Shown piece by piece: positions 47,401-58,200 of a stretch of DNA of 64,000 nt. Where the stretch lies: contig OZ038466.1 of assembly GCA_964036295.1 (NCBI GenBank), positions 18,657,097 through 18,721,096 on the forward strand, written 5' to 3'. The notes beneath the pieces were generated by a model. That model worked only from the letters and a program-made list of their open reading frames with translations, was not told the DNA's origin and did not search any database. Each line of letters starts with the position of its first letter. Within the stretch, counting starts at the first letter, position 1. The stretch is from Plumapathes pennacea (lineage: Eukaryota > Cnidaria > Anthozoa > Antipatharia > Myriopathidae). The translations under genes were made by a program, and so were the position numbers.

Positions 47401-50400
47401 GAAGAACATTTTGGAGTCAGTAGTTGGTAAGCGTAAAATATGTCCGTGTTTTGGATTTGTTAATTACGTGGTACATCTGTAATTGCTTCTCTGTGTTTTA
47501 CTCATATTTTAGGTGTTCGTGTGGGAATTGCAATGTTGATGTGCTACGGCAGCATCGGCATTCACAAGCATTGAGATTCTACGGATGTCTCACGATAACT
47601 CTCGCTCGGGATTTCGACTGAGAGCAGTTGCGTAATTCGTCACGGCAGTTGACCACGGTCAGTTATATTTGACTTCGAGAGAGCGCGGCTCTTCTGAAAA
47701 ATCCTGGAATGTACAAAAACAGTCATTCTAAACTTCCCTGTACGGGCAGACAATAAATTATTACACTTTAATTGCGGTTTGTGGCGCCCTTCTTCACCGT
47801 TTGGAGGATTTTGCTTTCGCCGCGGTGGATCAACAGGCGACTGTCAACAGTCAAAACGACTCCTTTCGGAGTTTGCCAAAAATTTCCAACTTCTGCGGCC
47901 GTCGTCTAACTTCGGCGATTGTGGAAACCAAGTTGTTTGAGTAAATATGTGCCACAAATCCGGCACACGGTCGACTATAGCCCTAGAAAAATCTAGCCGA
48001 AAAACCATCTTTCGCTCGGTTTCAAACATGAATTGCAGTGTCGCAGTGTTGACCTCATCGACCATAAACCTTCGGCGAACGCGATGGTTTGCTCATTTGA
48101 TATTCGATACCTACGATAGAAAAGGTAACAAACTTCCCACAGCTGAATATATTTTGGATTAAATATAATTACTTATTACTACCCGTCGACAAATTGTGGG
48201 ACCCGACGATTACTCGGTCAATCTTTCCCCTTCTTATCAACTTTGTACTACAATACCGAGATTGTCCTTTACCAGGTCCAAGTCGAGAATGTGCGATTCG
48301 TTATTGTCAATTCCATGCAATGTCAAAATCATCTGGTTTGAAATAAGCTGAGCAGAACCGGAATTGATCGTCAGCTCCCATTTCACACGTTTGGCCTTGA
48401 CAAACTGGACCATTTCTCTTTCGCTTCCTCGCTTCACCTCTTTGGTCATTCGGAAACTGAAACATATAAAATGCGAATCCTTGCTTATGATCTGGCTCCC
48501 AGGAGCAGCCTCCAACAACACATCTATAAGGCATTTCGGAGTAAAACCGGTGAAAACTCTGTTCGGACGAGTCGAGACGCCACTCCTCTGACGTCACAGC
48601 CCAGGCCCTTGATCAATCATCTTACGCGGACAAATCTAAACCGGAAGTCAAAATGGCACTTTTTCGCATGTTTACCGGGCGAAAAAAAATATAAGAACGC
48701 TTCGGAAGGGCTTTCTTTTGGGCATAAGTTGCTTAGATTACTTCCTAATTTCGTATAAAAATGTATCCTCTGAAGGCTTATGTGCACTTTAAGTTTTTAT
48801 TTATTTTTTTAAGTAAATTGGTGTACACATTTGAAGGGTGGTCTGACCCAATCACAGCTGTGGAACAGGTATGTTGTTCAGTTGTGCTCAAATTTTACTC
48901 TGGTATTAACATCAAAGTGTTTTTCTGTACACTTAGCTCAATTATTTTTCTGTGAAATACCATATGTGTTAGCTTCCCATTTTCTACATCAAAGTTATTA
49001 TCAACTTTATTTTGACACAGGCGCCGGCTGTAGATGTTGTGGCTGTTGGTCTACAAAGCGGAAAAATCATCATTCATAACCTCAAGTACGATGAGACAGT
49101 CATGAGCTTCCAACAAGACTGGGGACCTGTCACCTCTCTTACATTCAGAACAGGTCAGCTGACTGGTATTCATGGGGAGCTACGGTATTTATTGTGATAG
49201 AGCATGGGAGAAATTTTACAAAATCTTTCTTCTAGGTGAACATTGAGTGACTTGTAGAGGTCAAACTTTATTTCAATCTGTGGCTACCTGTATAAAATAT
49301 ATCATTTATACTGACTCTGACTCTGTACTTTAGATGGGAATCCCATAATGGCTACTGCTGGTGCAGCAGGCCACATTGCACTGTGGGACCTAGAGGATCG
49401 TCAGCTACGGAGCACAATACGAGATGCACATAGAGGGGCAGTGTGTGGGATGAAGTTTCTGCAGTCTCAGCCGCTGATGGTGACGTCAGGCCCTGACAAC
49501 GCAGTCAAGGTATACACCCACTTCTAATAATAAAGTAACTTATCTACTGCTGAGCTCTAAGTGTCCATCAGGAAATTAGTGTGAAATAATTAAAATAATC
49601 CAATCAGTCTTCACCTGAGTTTACTATCAAATACTGTAGGATACGTCTGGCAAGAAAATGAAAGAGAAAATTGAAGAATTCTTTCTGCTGTACAGCACAT
49701 TATAAAAAGTAACTTTAAGTTATTCTAATTAGCCAACTGTATTCTCTCTTTCAGTCTCACTTTCACTGTAGCGTGCTCATTGAAAGCTGATTCAAGTGTT
49801 GATTCTCACTACATCACTCATGCACTTTCTTCTTGAATGGTTGGGAGAAGTTAAGATACATACAGTAGTTGTTTGTTTGCTTTTCTTCCAGATCTGGATA
49901 TTTGATCAGCCTGACGGCAGTGCCAGGCTGCTTCGATCACGCTCTGGCCACAGTGCCCCACCCACAATGGTCCGTTTCTATGGCAGCAGAGGGCAAGCAA
50001 TCCTTAGTGCAGGTATGTGTACAATCTATGTCCTGGGCATGACGAAAATTTGTCAGCTTATCATTATTCACTAGCCTGAGCAAGTTGTTGGTTAGGGTTA
50101 AATCTGATAGCTCCAGGCAAATGTACAATGGCTTTTATCATACCCTGAAATTACAACGCAGCCTGAGAAGGGGAAAGCACTTTTTCACCTTGTTTAGAAT
50201 ATCCAAATATGTCCCCCACTAGCAAACCAGATTTCCTCCAGGTGGGCATTTAAAACTGATGTGATTTCTTGTTGGCAAACTTCCACCATCCCATCCCCAA
50301 CCCTGGGTGTACAGTAAGAGGCCTGACAAATCTAAAGGGGTTTCCAAGTTGGGGATGGTAGCAGATTGAATTTCTCAATGCGTTCTTTCTCAGGTCTTGA

Positions 50401-53400
50401 CCGGACTCTCCGATACCTCTGCACCGTACGAGATTCCCAGAGCTGTGAGCTGTCTCAAGGTAACATGATACAGTAGTCAATAACTTCTTTACAGTACATT
50501 AATACTTTGCATTGGGAGTACAGCCTGCATTTTCATAGTCATTTGAAAATACAGTAGAAACCCGCTATTTTGAATTCGGTCAACTCGAAATCCCTGCCAT
50601 CTCAGACAGAATCCGATTTCCCTTTGAAATGAAGTTGGTAGAAATTTCCTTTGGTAGAACCCCTCTATCTCGATCCCCCTCTATTTCGAACTAATTCTTG
50701 CTTTCCTTGAGAATTCGAGATGGCGGGGTTTTACTGTATGTGCCTGTAACTGTGATTGTTGTTTTTCAACTAACATACTATACAGGTTCACTTGCCAAAA
50801 AGTCTAAAAATCTTGGGATTCAAGTTGAACAACTCAAGTTGCCACCAATCACAGATTTTGCTGGAGGTGAGATCTTTGCTTTTGACTATAACCTCTGCTG
50901 CAGAGATACTGAATCACGATCAGATTTTGTTTTGTGAAATCTTCGTCGTCGAAGATTTCCATTAATAGCCATTCAGGTTCCCTTACGTTCTAATCTTCTA
51001 AATACGAAAGAAGCGTTATAGAAGCACACGGAATTTCGAAGAAACACGATAAAATTGTGGAGGAGAAGGACGTCACGAATTGCTTCTCCATGCTGCGCGT
51101 GCGCGTACTTGTTTGCGTGCGTGCATGTGCATGTGCGTGAGCGTGTCCGGTTCAGCTTCTCAGAAATCGTTATTTTCCATTTGGCGGACGTTCCAGGCGT
51201 TTAACTGGTGTGTAGTATGATGGGTACACAGTCGAAGCTCTCTGGGCGGACACTCTTGTAAGCAGAAAGCTTTATTTACGGACGCCTGTACGAAACCCCG
51301 TTTGAACTCTAACTTAGGCCCTGGGTTGGCCCGGGGACCCAAGTCATCCTGGGCGTGCCAACCATTTATACATTTCTTTATAAATCGAAGCGAGCCTTTA
51401 CATGATAAATCACAACTTGCCTCGGGGGCCGGGGTGACCCTGGGTACCGGGCCAACTTTTGTCCATGTAAACACTTTGGCTCGGGAGGAAGGGCCAACTC
51501 GCGTTTACGGAACGCTGTTAAAAACAAAATTTCGGCATAATCGAAAACACAAGAGCACAGAAATTAACGATAAGACGATCTCTCTTCGGTCCGTCATCCG
51601 TGGGCTTTATAAGGGGAGTTTTAAATTTTTCCCCAGTCTCCAAACCGAGAGGGCCAGCTTTGACCCGGTTACCCGGGACAACTTTTTTCCATGTAAACAT
51701 TCGATAAACTTGACCCGGGGAAGAGGGTTCCCCGGGCCAACTTTTTCTCATATAAACAGGACCAAGTCAAACTCTGTCAAACTCTTACATATTCTCGAAA
51801 GCAGACAGTTTTAAATACGGACATTTATTCTGCTTCCCAAGGGCGTCCGCTTACGGGAGCTTCAACTGTATTATTTATCTTGTGCAGAGGAGAACCGTCA
51901 GAGCCAGTGGGATAGCATCATCACGTGTCACCAGGGACACACTGAAGCGAGAACGTGGCACTTCCAGAGAAAGTGCATCGGCCAACACTCGCTGAAGCCG
52001 AAAACAGAGGGCAAGGCTGGCGCTGTGACGGTACGGGCAAACTCATGTGAAGACGAAACCTTCAGTTACTGATGAACAAGGACTCTCAAACCTTAGTCTG
52101 ATTACAAAGCAGCTGAATATTTGCTGCGTAGTTCTTCCGTTTAACTCTGAATTGAAGCCACTGTCACCTGCTTTCCTGGGCTTACTTCGCTTTAATTGCT
52201 AAGGAATTGCTGGAGTAATTGCACAACATGCTTGCGCATCTCTCTAAAGGCCGATTTACACAGTACGGTTTTTGATTTCGATTGCAGCCTGCGACCTTCT
52301 TACTACACGATTGCAACACGAATCGCATCGTGTAAGTGCGACTCATGTCGTTCGAAGGTCTCGTACAACAATCGTAATTGAGCTGTGCAAATTGTTATAC
52401 TTGCATGTACGTTAAACCGAGCGATGGCTGAAAGTTTCACACTGTTTACTGGAAGTGACTAAAGGAGGAGGGTACCACCCGCGAATGTTCAGTGTAAAAA
52501 CAAGTTGTGGGCTAAAAATAACAACATCAGAATTGTTCCCGCGCGGATGTCCCTGACACAATTACGCCGAATGCGTCTACCTCAAGGCTTATGATAGTCC
52601 ACGATAGATGAACTTTGGGGCTCCTCAAGCGTACGCACAACCTTGATTCATTGGACAACAAAACTGTTATCCTGTTTGTGATTGGTTGCGTTTTTTCTCA
52701 TTCAGGCTGTTACACTGAGTTCCTGTGGAAACTTCGCCTTCACTGGGGATTCACTCGGCCATGTTGATGTTTTCAATATGCAGTCTGGGATACACAGGGG
52801 TAGCATTGGAAGCCCCAAAGGTTAGACTTGTCATGACACAAGAACGGAACAGAAACCCGAGGCGGATTATCGTAATATCTTAATGGGTAGCAGTTGTTAT
52901 ACTTCCCCTTAACAATTATTCGCCGAAGTGGAGGTGAATAGCGGTGGATATTTACCAAGCCGTTTCGGCGAGGTAAATATCCACCGCTATTCACCGACAC
53001 TGAGGCGAATAATTGTTTTAGTATATACCACACAAGTTTAATAGCCAACTCCCAAATAGCTATTTTATTTCCGACGAAAGTGGGCAAAAATTGGGTTCGC
53101 GCGCCATTTTGTTTTACCGGAAGCCGCCAGGAGGTGAATAGTACTTGATATTCCGAGATTGAGGAGCCAATCAGAGCGCGCGAAAAGCACTATTCACTTG
53201 CGTGGTATATACTAAATGTAAATATACCCCTCCCCCGGCAAAGGTTTTTTAGCAGGAACTATCCGAGGGAGTAGGTGTATACGATATTAGAAAGGTGACT
53301 TATAGGCCCTGTTTATATGGATGGAGGGTGACCCTCCTAGAAGGGTCACCCTTCTTTATTGAAATTCCTTGTTCCGTTTACATGATAGGTTTACCCTATC

Positions 53401-55157
53401 TCCTTGCTAGGGTAACCCTCCCAGCAGGGACAACGTTTGGCCATGTAAACGCTTGAGGTAGGGTTACCCTCCCAGGGGGGGAGGGGGCTAAGTTTAGCGG
53501 TGCCAGGTTACTATCTCAAATCTCGCGACCGCGCGATCCCTTTCAGACTCTTGGCGAGATAGCCCTAAGAATAGCGCGTGGTATGTAAAGAGGGACTCTT
53601 TTCTGACCCTTCTAGGAGGGTCACCTTCATTCCATGTAAACAGGGCCTTAGAATCGAAAAGTTATGTTTTTTAAGTCAACTTTTTTTTGCGTGGTTTCTT
53701 CTATAGCTCACGACGGCTGCGTACGGGGAGTGGCCATAGATTCTTTGAATCAGCAAATTTTGACTGCCGGGGCTGACGGCAAGCTGAAGGTACTTTATTG
53801 GTTAAACAGGCGACAGGACCTGAACGTAGATCAAGGTTCTCCTAAACCTCCCACCCCCTCTCCCCCCTTTCCCTGGAAGAGAGCTATGTTATTCACCTGC
53901 ATTTTTTCTTTCTTTCAAGTTCTGGCTCTTCAAATCGCGCAAACTCCTGGCGACTTTGACGCATGACACTCCAATAATAGGAATCCTGCTTCACCGGGAA
54001 AGGTGCGGTTTCTGCGTGTGAAAAGAGTGTTTTATGCTGTGCAATATCCCCTTTTGTACATGGCGTAACTAAATACAGTGCAGAGTAGTTTAGTACAGAA
54101 TAACGTGGGGTAACGTAGTGTAGCGTGGCGTAATGCAGTCTATGTATCTACGTACTTACTGCAGTGCTCGAAATAAAAAAAAAAAAAGTCCAGGTTGTCC
54201 GGACACGCGAATTAGTTTGCCCGGTAGGTTTTCTCCTGGATGACCAGACTATCAATTTGGCAGAAAACCAGTCGTTCGTGAGAACTTTTGGTCGTCTCGG
54301 ACGACCGGACGACCGCTAATTTCGAGCACTGTTACTGTAGCTATACTCTGCTGTGACACAGTGCAGCACAGTTTAGGTCTTGTTTCTGTGGGCGCTATCC
54401 CTGGAACTAAACCTAATGTGAACCATCCAAGGGAGTGGCACAGTCATCACCTGATACTACTGCTGTATATTTTGAGAAATTGAAATACCCAATAAGTCCC
54501 CACCGATTCATTGTGCGAAAAAAAAGACCACTGTGCCACTCCCCTCATGGTTTGGTGTTGTTGTGTTGTTTTCAGTGCACTGGTCGCTGTTTCATGTGAA
54601 GACTTCATCGTGTACGTGGTCGACATGGACATGCGCAGAATCGTGAGAAAGTTCGCTGGCCATTCCAACAGAGTGACTGACATGGTAAGCTGGCTTCACT
54701 AACACAGTCGCCCTTCTGCTATAAGATAGCACATTTCTAATAAACCTCTACATATAAATAGCGGGAACAAGGATATCACAACAAAAATACCTAAAAAGCC
54801 ACTAAGATACCGTGACCTCAACAAAAAGTTATTTAAGATCTAGTACTTATTGTAAGATTGTAAAGAACTGCAAACCCAACTAAACTACGCGAGTGTTTGT
54901 CGCAACGTACATGTTGTGGCCGTCAAAATTCGTTAAAAGGGTGTCAGCGACCTCTGTTGTTCTAGCCTGCGAAAAGAGCTGGGTTTTTTTTGGCTTCGCA
55001 AAGCAACAGGGTGAAATTCCGTCTGTTTTCGCAGGCTACTGTTGTTTTTGTTTGTATTTTTATGGGTTGATGCCAGTGAAGTTTGGGCGAGTCGCTTGAT
55101 TCTGACGACTGAAATTTCATAAAAACCTTCTAATTGATATTGCAGTCCAGACTTTGG

Positions 55158-55201
<44 letters not shown>

Positions 55202-58200
55202 ATCTTCCGTTACTAGCTTAGTTGTGTTTGCTCCAATTGCTGTAAGTTTGTGCATTTGTTAAAATTTATCCCACCCCTCCCCTCTCCTTTGACAGGCTTT
55301 TAGTCCTGACGCACGCTGGTTGATTACTTCATCTATGGACTCGAGCGTAAGGACCTGGGACCTACCGGCTGCAAGGTATTTGGAAATTATAGGAACCACA
55401 CACACACACACAATTGCACACAACCTAATTACTTCACATAAATTTTCACTGGTTTTCAGTTCGTGTCTAAAAATGTTTCTCACGTTTCTCGCTCTGATTG
55501 GCTAATTTTACGACCAATAAGAGCAGACGGATAAAACTGCCGTTAGTCGAGCGCTGACGACACTGACATTGAGGAGGAGTGAATGTTATCGGCTTCCAAC
55601 TTCAAATTATCTCAGTTCTTGCGAACCAGAAGTGAGTGAGAGAGCTAGAAGTGTTCAGATGCAGAACTTTTACAGAAGCGCCTCGTGGGTCCACAGCTGT
55701 TTGACAATGTTTGCAATAACAAAAGCCAATAACGTTTCTGTAAAATACATCGTCTATTTCTTGTGAAAGTAGTCCAAATTTTTATCCTTGCTACACATAA
55801 TATATTATTTTCTACTTTCTATGTTCTGTGTATATATTTCTGTTTGTTGTTTAATAGTTCTGGTAAGGGATAATATGCCACATACGTTTGGGGACGATAG
55901 GAAATTTTTCTGCGACCACAAACGCGACTTTGCAAAGGGATATTTATCGATGTATTTGACTTTCTGTATTGAGAGCCAACCTCTTTGTGCTGTGTTAAAG
56001 ATCAGACGGACTAATGCTGGTGCATTTATATCCCAGCTGTTTTGTCATTTACCGCCGTGATTATAGCACAATTACCTACACGTTTTCTGATTTGTTCAGG
56101 TTGTTGGACTGTTTCCTGGTCGAGTCTCCGGTCACCAGCCTGGTCATGTCTCCGTTAGGAGAGTTTCTCGCCACTTGTCACGTGGACGACCTGGGGATTC
56201 ATCTCTGGTCAGTAGGTGTAGATAGAGGGTAGAGGAAGACTTAGGGGCAGAAGGGAGGGGAGTAAAATGACATAAAGAAAGGAAGGAAAGAAAGTTAAAA
56301 AGGCAAGGAAAAGGGAAGAAGACAGGAAGAAAGAATGAAAGAAAGGAATGGAGGAAGGAAGGAAGGAAGAGAAAAGGGCGGCACAAAAACAGGAATTGTA
56401 TGTGCACTCGTTAGGAATAAGTGTACATATATTGGATAATCAAATTTGTCCGAGTACTGGGCTGGTAGGAGCAGTTTTATAGGAAACTAATCGAGTCATA
56501 AAGGCAAGACAATAGGGAGGAAGGAGTAAAAAGAAACAACAACAACAACAAAAACAACAACAAGACAACAGGAAACACAAGCACAGGAAGAAAGGAAAGC
56601 CAGGAAGTAGGGAAGAACAATTATTAAAAGATTCTAGTACAAATGCTGTTTTAGTAAATCAGTGCATCTCTAGTCTTTTTTCGTCATCGTTGTTTGTAGG
56701 TCAAACAAGGCGTTGTACGGTCAAGTATCCCTTGTAGCATTACCGTCAGATTATCAACCAAGTTTAGTTCAGATGCCGTCCACGAGCTCTAGAGAAATCC
56801 AAGGTATTGTGGATGTGTGTGAAGGTGCTGAGTGATGCCATGTTTTTTTGTGGACGTTGTGTGATGTGGTTGTAAGCATGAATGTGTTTGCACAGTGTGT
56901 ATATGTGTTGTGTATTAATGTGCTGTGTATGTGGAGGACATTTTGTTCTCGTGCGTGCATTTTTCATAGTCTGATACTCTCTAACTTTAGTTTAAAGTTC
57001 CCCTGGTATAACGACAAACAGAAAATGTCTAAATACACAAGTCGAGCAGCAACCTTTTTGACGTCAGAGAAATATCGCCTCACCCAACGCTCTTGTAATT
57101 TCTGCGCTAATTGACCCTCGGTACCTTCGCAGGATCTTTTGCTCCGACGAGGGGCTAACGCTTGAAACGTCAGCTTCCAATTCCTTTACGGCGTCTAGTT
57201 TTCACACATTGACCTTTAGATTTATTTTATACGTCTTTCTACACGCCGACGCAGTCTAAATCTAGTTTTCCTTCGCAGAATCTGACGACGAAGATCAAAT
57301 GTCAACGGACGAGGAAAACGAGAAAACAAGTGCGTCAGTCGAGGAAGAGTTCAAATCTCCAGATCAGCTGTCTGATCATCTGATCACTCTGTCCATGCTG
57401 CCCGAATCAAGATGGAGAAATCTGACAAACCTGGACCTCATCAAGGTAAACGAAATTTGAAAGCCACAGTATAAAGCGTCGCTGTTTCCCCTTCTCGTGT
57501 ATCCACCGAGCCCAGGTGTAATTATGACTGCGTGACTGGTCCATTTCTCTTGCAGTGCGTTTGTTTTTGTTATTCTTCAACATTCCCTATCGAACTACTC
57601 GAAGACGTATTCTAAACTCTTCGTGGTCAATTATTTCTTTCACCAGTCTTTTCTTTTTATCTGTGTTTGTTTTGGTTTGTTTCATTTGATTAGACATAAT
57701 AAAAACTATTTTATTTTTCAATGTGGCATACTTTCATTGCGTCACATTTTTTCCTCTCGCAGAAAAGGAATAAACCCAAGGAGCCGCCCAAGGCCCCTAA
57801 AGCCGCACCGTTCTTCTTACCGACCGAGCCGGGCCTGGTACCCAAGTTTGTGGCAGCGGAGGAGGACTTGCCGGAGGTGAGGCTTGTCCCCAGGGCCCGG
57901 TTGCTCGAAACTCCATTAAGTTAATCCAGGATTAACCAAGTTCTTTCTCTCAACTACTGAACTACTTAATCAAAGCAAGCTAAGGAATTTGTTCCAGCAC
58001 AAAACATAGCAAGGAAGTTGTTTTGTGAGCGAAGACTCATTTTCAGGCTTAAAAGTGTCGACAAGTTTATACGTCACTCAGAATTAGCCTAATTGTGCTA
58101 ACAATCAGGCCCAGGACTTTTGTAGTGCGGCTATCCGCTGCCCAAGAGTCTCAGTAAAAGGGCTGGGTAGTCTGCTATCGTGACGTAGTTGGTATCTATT

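Noticed and set aside
47424..47621. CSCGNC-containing ORF in the transposon as a P2X7-tail-like domain
   Set aside because: Only the short Cys motif is suggestive. The following Cys-rich part expected for that domain is absent, so it is left unassigned.
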